The notes: generated from the letters alone by a model not told the origin. DNA of 64,000 nt from Flavobacterium sp. Root420 (GCF_001427905.1 NZ_LMEF01000033.1:165305-229304); one strand, 5' to 3'. Counted from the first letter of the stretch, positions 32,313 through 40,452 are shown. A program made the numbers and translations.

Positions 32313-33422
32313 TTATGAAAACATATCTTTTACTTTTTCAAAAAATGATTTTTCTGATTTTTCAGGACTCGGAATAAAATGTTCATCGTTTAAAGCATTT
32401 TCAAAAAATTGTTTTTGCTCTTTATTCAACGTTTTAGGCGTCCAGACATTTACGTGAACCAATAAATCTCCACTTCCGTAACCGTTAATACTTGGAATAC
32501 CTTTTCCTTTTAATCTTAATATTTTTCCTGATTGAATTCCTTCTTCCAGTTTAATACGAACTTTTCCGTTGATCGCTTCAATATCTTTTGAAACTCCCAA
32601 AACGGCTTCCGGGAAACTAATGTATAAATCAAAGTGAATGTTTTCACCTTCACGTTTTAAAAATTCATGCTCTAATTCTTCAATCGCAACAATTAAATCA
32701 CCAGGAACACTGTTACCCGGTGCATCATTTCCTTTGTTAGAAACTTTCAATTGCATTCCGTCAACAACTCCAGCCGGAATTTTGATAGAAACGGTTTCAT
32801 CTTCTAAAACCATTCCCTGAGCATCAGCTTCAGAAGGTCTTTTATCTAAAATTTGTCCAGAACCACCACAAGTAGGACAAGTTGATGCAGATTGCATTCT
32901 TCCTAAAATGGTGTTGGTTACACGCATTACCTGTCCCTGACCATTACAAGTCGAACACGTTTTATACGTTACACCTTTTGCCTGAACTTTACGTTTTACT
33001 TTTACTTTTTTCTCAACTCCATTTGCAATTTCTTCTAAAGTCAATTTCACTTTAATTCGAAGATTGCTTCCTTTTGCGCGACGAGGACCGCCTCCGCCTC
33101 CTCCGAAACCGCCAAATCCTCCACCAAAAATGTCACCAAACTGGCTGAAAATGTCATCCATATTCATACCACCGTGGCCGCCGCCAAATCCGCCGGAACC
33201 ATCAAATGCCTGATGTCCGTATTGATCGTATTTCGCTTTTTTGTTCGGATCGCTTAAAACTTCATAAGCTTCTGCCGCAAGTTTAAAGTTTTCTTCTGCC
33301 TCTTTGTCGCCTGGATTTTTATCCGGGTGATATTTCAACGCACTCTTTCGGTAAGCTTTTTTTATTTCGGCAGCGTCAGCATTTTTTGAAATGCCTAGTA
33401 TTTCGTAAAAATCTTTTTTCAT
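32313..33422 (-). CDS. dnaJ: Chaperone DnaJ with a reduced zinc domain
   Basis: This 369-residue Hsp40 activates the DnaK ATPase. The J-domain (1-65) has the HPD motif in KYHPDKNPG. A Gly/Phe-rich linker follows (about 70-115, many GGFGG). The cysteine region has only two CxxCxGxG motifs (CSTCNGQG, CPTCGGSG), while E. coli DnaJ has four, so one zinc site can form. The C-terminal substrate domains (about 200-345) and the end are normal. The start is the ATG at 33422 (MKKDFYEILGIS); an upstream frame adds 11 residues derived from an AATTCCA array. It is downstream of grpE, with the array between them. Confidence 0.95.
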   Translation of the reverse strand: MKKDFYEILGISKNADAAEIKKAYRKSALKYHPDKNPGDKEAEENFKLAAEAYEVLSDPNKKAKYDQYGHQAFDGSGGFGGGHGGMNMDDIFSQFGDIFGGGFGGFGGGGGGPRRAKGSNLRIKVKLTLEEIANGVEKKVKVKRKVQAKGVTYKTCSTCNGQGQVMRVTNTILGRMQSASTCPTCGGSGQILDKRPSEADAQGMVLEDETVSIKIPAGVVDGMQLKVSNKGNDAPGNSVPGDLIVAIEELEHEFLKREGENIHFDLYISFPEAVLGVSKDIEAINGKVRIKLEEGIQSGKILRLKGKGIPSINGYGSGDLLVHVNVWTPKTLNKEQKQFFENALNDEHFIPSPEKSEKSFFEKVKDMFS

Positions 33423-33495
33423 AATTAGGTTTAAATTCCAAACTACAAATTCCAAATTCCAATACTTAAAAAATTGGCACTTAGAATTATTTTAT
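33423..33495. repeat. AATTCCA array between grpE and dnaJ
   Basis: TTAAATTCCAAACTACAAA, TTCCAAATTCCAATAC, then TTGGCACTTAGAATT partly inverted. It shares the unit of 21955-22030 and lies inside the operon. Confidence 0.65.
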
Positions 33496-33504
33496 TTGCA
33501 TTTT

Positions 33505-34083
33505 TTAGTTTCCAATAACCACTTTAGGGAAACGAATAATTTTGTCTCCTAATTTGTATCCTTTTTCAATAACATCAACAATTTTACCTTTCATTTTATC
33601 AGAAGGCGCAGGAATTTGAGTAATTGCTTCAGCAAAGTCAGCATTAAAAGCATCACCAGCTCTTACTTCAACTTGCTCTAAACCTTTAGCTACCAAAGTG
33701 CTTTTTAGTTTTTCGTGAATTAACTCAACTCCTTTTTTCAAATTTTCATCATCAGACTTGTTGATCTCTATTGTCGCTCTGTCAAAATCATCCAAAACAG
33801 GAAGCATTGCTAACAAAACTTCTTGATTTGCTGTTTTAAACAAATCGATACGCTCTTTTGAAGTTCTTTTTTTGTAATTTTCAAATTCGGCAAATAATCT
33901 CAAAAATTTGTCTTTTTCTTTTGCCAAGTCTTGAGCCAATTGCTCTTCAACACTTAATTCTTCAACAATTAACTGCTCACCGTTGGCATTGTTTTCTAAC
34001 GTTACATCATCTAATTCCTGATCGAACTCTGTATTTTCCGTAGTCATATTACTTTTATTTTTAAAAATATCTTTAAACTTCAT
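33505..34083 (-). CDS. grpE: Nucleotide exchange factor GrpE
   Basis: This 192-residue protein releases ADP from DnaK. The first 50 residues are acidic and disordered. A long coiled-coil helix follows (about 52-115, EQLAQDLAKEKDKFLRLFAE and FENYKKRT), then the beta-wing domain (about 135-190) ending KLGDKIIRFPKVVIGN, the GrpE signature. Two starts are possible: 34083 (MKFKDIFKNKSN) and 34047 (MTTENTEF). The promoter at 34107-34138 serves either; the first is kept because the leader is then of normal length. It is the first gene of grpE-dnaJ. Confidence 0.95.
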   Translation of the reverse strand: MKFKDIFKNKSNMTTENTEFDQELDDVTLENNANGEQLIVEELSVEEQLAQDLAKEKDKFLRLFAEFENYKKRTSKERIDLFKTANQEVLLAMLPVLDDFDRATIEINKSDDENLKKGVELIHEKLKSTLVAKGLEQVEVRAGDAFNADFAEAITQIPAPSDKMKGKIVDVIEKGYKLGDKIIRFPKVVIGN

Positions 34084-34106
34084 TTTTTATTCTTTTTGTT
34101 GGATTG

Positions 34107-34138
34107 CAAAAGTACTGCCAAATCTTTTAAAATGTCAA
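34107..34138 (-). promoter_or_regulatory. Promoter of grpE-dnaJ
   Basis: On the minus strand, TTGACA at about 34133-34138 and a perfect -7 box TACTTTTG at 34107-34114 are 21 bp apart, a normal Bacteroidetes spacing. The -7 box is 23 bp before the grpE ATG. Confidence 0.65.
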
Positions 34139-34230
34139 ATTGTCACTTTATTAAAAATGAGTCTTTTAAAACGACAAATTTAGATTAAAAAATTTAGTAT
34201 AATTTTAAGACTATTACGATATAGTTATAG

Positions 34231-34373
34231 TATATTTGAGATCCAAAATGAAAACTAAATTATTACCTATCAAAATTGAATTTAAGGGTTGGCTTCGGCC
34301 TCATAAATAATTATTAATTCAACTTTACCTTATATTAAAAAAAAGCTTCGCCTTATGAGACGAAGCTTTTTTT
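34231..34373 (+). ncRNA. Candidate short transcript with 22-codon reading frame
   Basis: On the plus strand a perfect -7 box (TATATTTG, 34231-34238) is followed 9 bp later by an ATG (34248) and a 22-codon frame (starting MKTKYYLSK, ending GLINNY, stop at 34314-34316). A strong terminator follows at 34338-34373. This promoter-frame-terminator unit stands isolated in a 500 bp gap between grpE and tRNA-Trp. It could be a small RNA, a leader peptide remnant or a small protein. No -33 TTG is evident, and expression is unproven. Confidence 0.3.
34338..34373. terminator. Strong hairpin with A/T flanks
   Basis: A-run then AGCTTCG pairs with CGAAGCT then T7, loop CCTTATGAGA. It is symmetric enough to work on both strands, so it can end the tRNA-Trp transcript (minus) or the candidate short transcript (plus). 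Confidence 0.8.
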
Positions 34374-34430
34374 ATGCTTTTTTTACTCTTTGCCAGATCA
34401 ATACTAAAAACCCGAAGAAAACGAAAAAAT

Positions 34431-34580
34431 TTACAGCAAAGAACGCAAAGTTTTTTTTACTCTTAAGCTTTATAAAAAAGAGAAAGTTCGCAAAGCTTTG
34501 TATTGCTATAGCTTTGTGAACTTTGTGCTTTTTGAAAGTATTCTTATGACAAAAATTCTTTGCGGTCTTTGCGGTAAAAA
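34431..34580. repeat. GCAAAG fold-back element downstream of tRNA-Trp
   Basis: TTTACAGCAAAGAACGCAAAG on the left matches, inverted and with two changes, TCTTTGCGGTCTTTGCGGTAAA on the right. In between are AAGTTCGCAAAGCTTTG and TAGCTTTGTGAACTTTGTGC. It is related to the 115 bp elements at 41109-41219 and 63451-63564. Confidence 0.7.
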
Positions 34581-34586
34581 ACATTG

Positions 34587-34657
34587 CACGGGCGGAGGGA
34601 TTCGAACCCCCATCAACGGTTTTGGAGACCGCTATTCTACCCTTGAACTACGCCCGT
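34587..34657 (-). tRNA. tRNA-Trp (anticodon CCA)
   Basis: Read on the minus strand, the acceptor stem ACGGGCG pairs with CGCCCGT over 7 bp. The D-arm starts TAGTTCAAGGGTAGAATA, the anticodon arm is GCGGTCTCCAAAACCGT with anticodon CCA, and the T-arm is GGGGGTTCGAATCCCTC. The discriminator is G, as required for tRNA-Trp. The 3' CCA is not encoded. Length is 71 bases, with a short D-loop. It is a single tRNA gene, and a GCAAAG array follows on its 3' side. Confidence 0.95.
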
Positions 34658-34777
34658 AACTTAAGGTCGGCAAATTAAAAGTTTTTTTTCTTCCCCGGCA
34701 ACTATTTCAAGAAGAGATTTAAAAAGAAAACCCTTTAAATCTGCATGGTCCGAGACAAAAACCTCCCTTTCAAATAC

Positions 34778-36205
34778 TTACCCTATCAAAGCTTTTTTCA
34801 ATCCTTCAAAATCAACAGAAACCTGTTCACCCGAAACCAGATTTTTTAGCGAATAAGAATTTGAATCAATCTCCTGCTCGCCTGCAATGACTGCAAACGG
34901 AATCAATCTTTTATCTGCATATTGAAACTGTTTCCCTACTTTTACATTGTCCGGATACAATTCTACTTTTATATTTTCTTTTCTCAATTTCTGAATCGCC
35001 TGCGAAGCATACAAAGCCTCAGCATCTCCATAATTAATAAACAATGCTTTTGATGTTGCCGCAACAGTTTCCGGGAATAATTGCAATTCTTCCAGAACTA
35101 AATAAATTCTGTCCAGACCAAACGAAATTCCAACTCCGCTCATATTCTTTAAACCAAAAATACCCGTCAAATCGTCGTATCTTCCGCCGCCGCCAATAGA
35201 ACCCATCGAAACGGTTTTTGGAGCCGCTACTTCAAAAATAGCCCCAGTGTAATAATTCAATCCACGAGCCAATGTCACATCAAGATCTAATGTCGCAGTC
35301 GACAATCCTAAAGTAGCCACATTGTCACAAATAAATTTTAATTCCTGTACGCCTTTCATCCCTTCTTCTGACGAAGCTAACAGATCTGAAAGCTGATTTA
35401 TCTTATCTGAAAAAGTTCCTGTAAAACTAAAAAGCGGCTGTACTTTAACCAAAGCTTCTTCCGAAATGCCTTTTTCAATCATTTCTTTCTTTACGCCGTC
35501 TTCACCAATTTTATCTAGTTTATCCAACGCCACAGTAAAATCAATCAATTTGTCAGAAGCGCCAATTACTTCGGCAATTCCGGATAATATTTTTCTGTTA
35601 TTGATTTTGATCGTAACACCTTCTAAACCTAAAGCCGTAAAAACAGTATCATACAACTGAACCAATTCTACTTCCTGCCATAATGATTTTGAACCAACAA
35701 CATCGGCATCACATTGATAAAATTCTCTGTAACGTCCTCTTTGTGGTCTGTCAGCTCTCCAAACCGGTTGGATTTGGTATCTTTTAAAAGGAAATTCAAT
35801 TTCGTTTTGGTGCTGTACCACGTATCTTGCAAACGGAACTGTCAAATCGTAACGTAACGCTTTCTCTGAAATTTTTCCCGTAAACTTATTCAGCTCAATT
35901 CTTTGATTCAAATCAATTGTTTCGGCCGAATTAACTTGCAACGATTCAATAGATTCCGGTAATTCAATTTTATTTTTATTGAAGAAAAAATTACCTGAGT
36001 TCAGTATTTTAAAAATCAAACGATCACCTTCTTCTCCATATTTACCCATTAAGGTATCTGAATTTTCAAACGATGGAGTTTCAATCGGCTGAAAACCGAA
36101 TTTCTCAAAATTATTTTTTATCGTCTGAATAATATATTGACGTTTTGACACCTCTGCAGACGAAAAATCTCTTGTTCCTTGTGGTATACTTGGTTTTGAA
36201 GCCAT
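34778..36205 (-). CDS. hisS: Histidine--tRNA ligase
   Basis: This 475-residue class II synthetase charges tRNA-His. Motif 1 is near GTRDFSSAEVSKRQYIIQ. Motif 2 is RYQIQPVWRADRPQRGRYRE, with FYQCDADVVGS behind it. The histidine-specific segment ARGLNYYTGAIFEV and motif 3 GVGISFGLDRIYL follow. The C-terminal anticodon-binding domain is at about 380-475. It is about 50 residues longer than E. coli HisS, with an insertion at 75-115 (ESIESLQVNSAETIDLN). The leader contains GATTTTAG repeat units. It is monocistronic on the minus strand. Confidence 0.96.
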   Translation of the reverse strand: MASKPSIPQGTRDFSSAEVSKRQYIIQTIKNNFEKFGFQPIETPSFENSDTLMGKYGEEGDRLIFKILNSGNFFFNKNKIELPESIESLQVNSAETIDLNQRIELNKFTGKISEKALRYDLTVPFARYVVQHQNEIEFPFKRYQIQPVWRADRPQRGRYREFYQCDADVVGSKSLWQEVELVQLYDTVFTALGLEGVTIKINNRKILSGIAEVIGASDKLIDFTVALDKLDKIGEDGVKKEMIEKGISEEALVKVQPLFSFTGTFSDKINQLSDLLASSEEGMKGVQELKFICDNVATLGLSTATLDLDVTLARGLNYYTGAIFEVAAPKTVSMGSIGGGGRYDDLTGIFGLKNMSGVGISFGLDRIYLVLEELQLFPETVAATSKALFINYGDAEALYASQAIQKLRKENIKVELYPDNVKVGKQFQYADKRLIPFAVIAGEQEIDSNSYSLKNLVSGEQVSVDFEGLKKALIG

Positions 36206-36211
36206 CTTTGT

Positions 36212-36241
36212 TATTTTAGATTGTAGATTTTCGATTTTAGC
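36212..36241. repeat. ATTTTAG units in the hisS leader
   Basis: ATTTTAGATTGTAGATTTTC and GATTTTAGC stand directly before the hisS start codon, in what should be its 5' untranslated region. Confidence 0.6.
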
Positions 36242-36404
36242 TTCTTTGGAAACTTAAAATTCAAAAAACTTTTTAGATTAATGGATTTTAGAAATCAAAA
36301 TATTGAAATCTAAATCGTCTGCAAATATCTTATTTTTTAAAATAAATATTGGCAGTTCGAAAACAAACTTGTAACAAAAAACGTATTTTCGTGACAAATT
36401 GGTC

Positions 36405-37649
36405 ATGATGCTAAAATTATTTAAAGAAAATATCCGAATTGCTTTTGGTTCCATCAAAACACAATTGCTGCGAACTATTCTTACCGTATTAATCATCGCG
36501 ATTGGTATTACAGCACTTGTTGGAATCCTTACAGTTGTAACGGCTCTCGAAAATACCGTTTCGACCAATTTCGCTTCTATGGGAGCTAACACTTTCAACA
36601 TCAATCAATACGAAAACAACGTTAAAAATCGTGGCGGAAATAAACGCGAAATCGTAAACCCAATTATCTCCTATCCTGAGGCAGTTGCTTTCAAAAACAA
36701 ATACAAATATCCATTTACCGAAACTTCTCTTTCCTTTACTGCAACATCAACCGCAGAGGTAAAATATTTAGATCAAAAAACAGATCCCGAAATTAAAGTA
36801 CTTGGTGTCGATGAACATTTTATAAGCAACTCAGGTTTAGAAATAAGTTTAGGCCGTTCTTTCAATCAGTTTGACATTGAAAACAATACTTATTCTTGCG
36901 TTGTAGGTTCTGATTTTGAAAAAGGTTTATTAAAAGATGTCAACCCAATTGATAAAATCATTTCGATTCGAGGCGCCCGTTTTAAAGTTATTGGAGTCCT
37001 GAAAGAAAAAGGATCAACGTTTGGAAACAGTCAGGATTTACGTGTTTTGATTCCAATTCAGGTGGCACGTTCTTTATTTACCGCTCCAAATATCAATTAC
37101 ACAATGAGCGTAATGGTTTCTAAAAAAGAACTTTTAGACGAAGCTGTCGACAACGCCACAAGTACCATGAGAAGAGTACGTAAATTAAGTCCGGTTCGTG
37201 ATAATAATTTTGGTATTGGTCGAAGCGACGATTTAATTAACCGAATTCTTGGAATCACACAATATTTAGGATGGGCAGCCTGGATAATTAGTGTTATTAC
37301 CATCTTAGGATCATCGATTGCATTAATGAATATTATGATTGTTTCGGTTACAGAACGCACTCGGGAAATTGGTGTGCGCAAAGCTTTGGGCGCAACAAAA
37401 ATTACGATTTCTGTTCAGTTTTTTATCGAAACTTTATTGATCGGACAAATTGGAGGTTTGGTCGGAATTATATTTGGAATCTTAATAGGTTCAGCATTTG
37501 CAGCTATAATGAGTTTTGCATTTGTCATTCCGTGGATGGCGATTTTTGCAGCTTTTGCAACCAGTTTTGTTGTAGCTATCGTTTCCGGATTATATCCTGC
37601 CATAAAAGCTTCTCAACTAGATCCTATTGAGGCTTTGCGTTATGAATGA
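36405..37649 (+). CDS. ABC transporter permease, MacB/FtsX type
   Basis: This protein of about 414 residues has one N-terminal membrane helix (TVLIIAIGITALVGILTVV), a large periplasmic MacB-PCD domain (about 45-250) and three C-terminal helices, the FtsX fold. The closing segment SGLYPAIKASQLDPIEALRYE is typical of MacB/LolC permeases. MacB-type systems are mechanotransmitters that pull substrates (lipoproteins, peptides, macrolides) into an outer-membrane channel. No ATPase gene is adjacent here, so the partner is encoded elsewhere. Two ATGs (36405, 36408) can start it. Confidence 0.9.
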   Translation: MMLKLFKENIRIAFGSIKTQLLRTILTVLIIAIGITALVGILTVVTALENTVSTNFASMGANTFNINQYENNVKNRGGNKREIVNPIISYPEAVAFKNKYKYPFTETSLSFTATSTAEVKYLDQKTDPEIKVLGVDEHFISNSGLEISLGRSFNQFDIENNTYSCVVGSDFEKGLLKDVNPIDKIISIRGARFKVIGVLKEKGSTFGNSQDLRVLIPIQVARSLFTAPNINYTMSVMVSKKELLDEAVDNATSTMRRVRKLSPVRDNNFGIGRSDDLINRILGITQYLGWAAWIISVITILGSSIALMNIMIVSVTERTREIGVRKALGATKITISVQFFIETLLIGQIGGLVGIIFGILIGSAFAAIMSFAFVIPWMAIFAAFATSFVVAIVSGLYPAIKASQLDPIEALRYE

Positions 37650-37663
37650 TTTTTTTATTTAAA

Positions 37664-37771
37664 GCAGAAGCAAGTCGTTTTATAAGACGTTTTGTCCCGC
37701 TATTCGTTTCAATCTTTTTTGCTGAACCCCAGCAAAAAAGGATTTCCACTACTATCGGGGCTAGATTAGAA
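37664..37771 (+). repeat. Dispersed hairpin element, copy C
   Basis: TCCCGCTATTCGTTTCAATC is followed by a TTTTTTGCTG..CAGCAAAAAA hairpin and then GGATTTCCACTACTATCGGG and GCTAG. This is the best-preserved copy of the family in the window. Confidence 0.7.
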
Positions 37772-37794
37772 GTTTTAAACTTTTAAGATGTTCT

Positions 37795-37896
37795 CCTGCA
37801 ATCCCGAAGCTTCGGGACAAAACCTTGTAGGTGTTTATTTTATCAGCTTATAAAAATTCAAACCTACAAGGTTTTGGAAACCTTGCAGGAAATCAT
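37795..37896. repeat. CCTTGTAGG/CCTTGCAGG inverted repeats at the end of prmC
   Basis: ATCCCGAAGCTTCGGGA is a small palindrome (about 37801-37817). AAAACCTTGTAGGT (37819-37832) is the exact reverse complement of 37862-37875. The adjoining CCTTGCAGGAAA matches the palindrome at 1046-1078. The prmC stop codon (37864-37866) lies in the right arm. Confidence 0.8.
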
Positions 37897-38730
37897 TCTG
37901 TCATTATCATAAATATCTTTTTTCAATTCAATATTTTTAAAATTCATTGTTTCCAATAAATCCGTCATTTCCTTTCCTAAATACTGATTGATTTCAAAAA
38001 ACAATTGCCCGTTTTCTAAAAGACTACTTTTCGCCAAAGCAGCTATTTTTCTATAAAAAATCAACGCATCATTATCATCTACAAAAAGAGCCAAATGCGG
38101 TTCATAATCCAGAACATTCTTTTTGATTTCTTCTTTCTCTAAATTTCGAACATATGGCGGATTCGAAACGATAATATCAAAATTGCTGGTAAGCAGATCC
38201 GTTTCTAAAATATCCAAAAGGACAAAAGTCACATCAACGTTATTATTTATAGCATTTCTTTTGGATGTTTCTATAGCTTTTTTCGAAACATCAATACCAA
38301 AAACTTCGGCATTGGGAAGGTTTTTAGCTAATGAAATAGCAATACACCCACTTCCCGTTCCGATATCTAATACCTTTAGTTTTTTTGTCTTATCTGTTTT
38401 TGAATTCTCTTTTATAATCCATTCGACCAATTCTTCTGTTTCCGGCCTTGGAATCAGGACATTTTCATTTACTTCAAAATCCAAACCGTAAAAGCTGGTT
38501 TTTCCAAGTAAATATTGAATTGGAACTTCTTTTTTTAATTGACCCAACAATGAATTCCAAATTACAAAATCACTTTCCGAAAAATTCAATTCATGATTTA
38601 ACGCTAAATCAATTTGTCTTAATTTATGCTTATCCTCTAAAATTAAATAGAAAAAACTTTCCGCTTCATACGCATCGTAAAAAGGCGATAATTCTTTTAT
38701 AAATTGAGTGCGATATTGTTTAATTTTCAT
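37864..38730 (-). CDS. prmC: Release factor glutamine methyltransferase PrmC (HemK)
   Basis: This 288-residue SAM-dependent enzyme methylates the Gln of the GGQ motif in release factors RF1 and RF2. The N-terminal helical domain (1-80) binds the factor. The SAM motif VLDIGTGSGCIAISLA (about 115-130) and the catalytic NPPY in IIVSNPPYVRN (about 185-195) are clear. The start is the ATG at 38730 (MKIKQYRTQF); an upstream in-frame ATG adds 14 residues. The last eight residues (SCKVSKTL) and the stop are encoded by a dispersed palindromic repeat, so the natural C-terminus seems to have been replaced. Confidence 0.93.
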   Translation of the reverse strand: MKIKQYRTQFIKELSPFYDAYEAESFFYLILEDKHKLRQIDLALNHELNFSESDFVIWNSLLGQLKKEVPIQYLLGKTSFYGLDFEVNENVLIPRPETEELVEWIIKENSKTDKTKKLKVLDIGTGSGCIAISLAKNLPNAEVFGIDVSKKAIETSKRNAINNNVDVTFVLLDILETDLLTSNFDIIVSNPPYVRNLEKEEIKKNVLDYEPHLALFVDDNDALIFYRKIAALAKSSLLENGQLFFEINQYLGKEMTDLLETMNFKNIELKKDIYDNDRMISCKVSKTL

Positions 38731-38807
38731 TTCGGGTCTTTGAGTTTTCGGCGAAAGCCAAGTTTCTTTCAAATAAGTATTGCAAAACCAAATTTGTTAC
38801 AATTGTT

Positions 38808-39293
38808 TTACAAATCTTTCAACATCCAAACTGGGCAAGAACTATGTCCGGTGCATCCCATCGGAGCATCTAAATATTCAAAACCTGATTTTTTATATAA
38901 TTTTTGAGCCGCATGCATAAATGGCATCGTCTCAATATAACATTTTTCAAAACCAAAAGCTTTAGCCTGTTCCAAACATTTTTCCATCATTTTATTGCCA
39001 ATTCCTAAACCACGCGTTTCAGGCAAAAAATACATTTTTTGCAATTCACAAATGGCGGGATCTCCATTTTCTAAAGGCGCAATTCCACAACAACCCACTA
39101 TTTTACCTTCGTTTTCAACCACAAAATAAACCGATTGCGGTTTATTGTATTCTTCAAACATCAAATCTAAATAGGGATCCTCGTAAGCTGTACCCACTTT
39201 TGGAATTTCCATTTCATCAAAAACCGATCTTATTAATTTCGCAACTGCCTGATTGTCTTCTTTTTTAATCTTTCTAATAAGCCAATTTTCCAT
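38808..39293 (-). CDS. GNAT N-acetyltransferase
   Basis: This 161-residue GNAT enzyme starts WLIRKIKKEDNQAVAKLIR. Acetyl-CoA is bound by the strand MYFLPETRGLGIGNKMME (about 95-112; R/QxxGxG/A present as RGLGIG). AFGFEKCYIETMPFMHAAQKLY follows in two blocks, and the end is YLDAPMGCTGHSSC with three cysteines. The substrate is unknown. A -7 box (39319-39326, minus) lies 25 bp before the start. It is divergent from ribD. Confidence 0.87.
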   Translation of the reverse strand: MENWLIRKIKKEDNQAVAKLIRSVFDEMEIPKVGTAYEDPYLDLMFEEYNKPQSVYFVVENEGKIVGCCGIAPLENGDPAICELQKMYFLPETRGLGIGNKMMEKCLEQAKAFGFEKCYIETMPFMHAAQKLYKKSGFEYLDAPMGCTGHSSCPVWMLKDL

Positions 39294-39318
39294 ATATTAT
39301 TTATTCTTGTGATATCTA

Positions 39319-39326
39319 CAAAAGTA
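39319..39326 (-). promoter_or_regulatory. -7 promoter box of the GNAT gene
   Basis: Minus-strand TACTTTTG matches TAnnTTTG, 25 bp before the ATG at 39293. Confidence 0.5.
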
Positions 39327-39390
39327 AAAATAGTTTTTTGATAGTTTCTTATCACACATCAATTACTATCGCACTAAACTCAAAAATAAT

Positions 39391-39398
39391 TACTTTTG
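39391..39398 (+). promoter_or_regulatory. -7 promoter box touching the ribD start
   Basis: TACTTTTG ends only 4 bp before the GTG start at 39403. With the usual distance of a few bases to the transcription start, the mRNA would begin at or next to the start codon, so ribD may be leaderless. Confidence 0.5.
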
Positions 39399-39402
39399 TA
39401 TC

Positions 39403-40452
39403 GTGAATACACATGAAAAATATATAAAACGCTGCATTGAACTTGCCAAAAATGGTTTTGGAACAACTTATCCAAACCCCATGGTAGGAAGTGTAATTGT
39501 TTATAACGATCAGATTATCGGTGAAGGCTGGCATAAAAAAGCTGGTGAACCACATGCCGAAGTCAATGCGGTACGGTCTGTAAAGGATAAATCGTTATTA
39601 AAAAAAGCAACTATTTATGTGAGTTTGGAACCTTGCAGTCATTTTGGAAAAACACCTCCTTGTTGTGATTTGATTATTGCGAATGAAATTCCCAATGTAG
39701 TTGTTGGAACTGTTGATCCAAACGAAAAAGTTGCCGGAAATGGAATTAAAAAACTAATTGTAGCCGGAAAGAATGTAACCGTGGGCATTTTAGAAAAAGA
39801 ATGCCACGAACTTAATAAACGTTTTTTTACTTTTCATAATAAAAAGAGACCTTATATTATATTAAAATGGGCCGAAAGTCAGGATGGTTTTTTAGCACCT
39901 GAAAAACAAACCGATCAGGAACGAAAACCCGTTTGGATTACCAATCAATATTCAAGACAATTGGTACATAAATGGCGAAGTGAAGAACAGGCTATTTTAG
40001 TCGGCACTCAAACTGTCGTTGATGATAATCCTAGATTAAATACAAGAGATTGGTCTGGAAACAATCCTGTAAGAGTTGTTTTAGATCAAAATAATCGCAT
40101 TTCAAAAGAGAGTTTTATTTTTGATGACAGTGTAAAAACTATCGTATTTACGAAATCTCAAATTAACTTTTCAGCAGAAAACACTACCTTTGAAGTAATC
40201 GATTTCAATCAAAATATAATCCCGCAGATTTTAGCTGTTTTGTATCAAAACCAAATCCAGTCTATTATTATTGAAGGCGGCTTACAGACTTTACAAGCTT
40301 TTATCGACCAGGACATTTGGGACGAAGCTCGTGTTTTTATTGGAGAAATTACTTTTAATAAAGGAACAAAAGCCCCGCTTCTTCCAAAGAAAACTACAAC
40401 AAAAACTCATATTCAAAACGACGAAATAATATACGTTAGAAATCATGATTGA
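39403..40452 (+). CDS. ribD: Bifunctional riboflavin biosynthesis deaminase/reductase RibD
   Basis: This 349-residue enzyme performs two successive steps of riboflavin synthesis: deamination of the GTP-derived pyrimidine and reduction of its ribose side chain. The N-terminal deaminase (1-145) has the zinc site HAEVNAV and EPCSHFGKTPPCCD. The C-terminal reductase (about 150-345) has LKWAESQDGFLA, VGTQTVVDDNPRLNTR and IIEGGLQTLQAF. The start is GTG at 39403, directly behind a -7 box; the ATG at 39412 is out of frame. It overlaps the following HAD gene by 8 bp, so they are co-transcribed. Confidence 0.95.
   Translation: MNTHEKYIKRCIELAKNGFGTTYPNPMVGSVIVYNDQIIGEGWHKKAGEPHAEVNAVRSVKDKSLLKKATIYVSLEPCSHFGKTPPCCDLIIANEIPNVVVGTVDPNEKVAGNGIKKLIVAGKNVTVGILEKECHELNKRFFTFHNKKRPYIILKWAESQDGFLAPEKQTDQERKPVWITNQYSRQLVHKWRSEEQAILVGTQTVVDDNPRLNTRDWSGNNPVRVVLDQNNRISKESFIFDDSVKTIVFTKSQINFSAENTTFEVIDFNQNIIPQILAVLYQNQIQSIIIEGGLQTLQAFIDQDIWDEARVFIGEITFNKGTKAPLLPKKTTTKTHIQNDEIIYVRNHD

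Noticed and set aside
34372..34584. Reading frame of 70 residues on the minus strand
   Set aside because: It translates the GCAAAG fold-back element, and its Phe/Lys-rich repetitive residues follow the repeat period.
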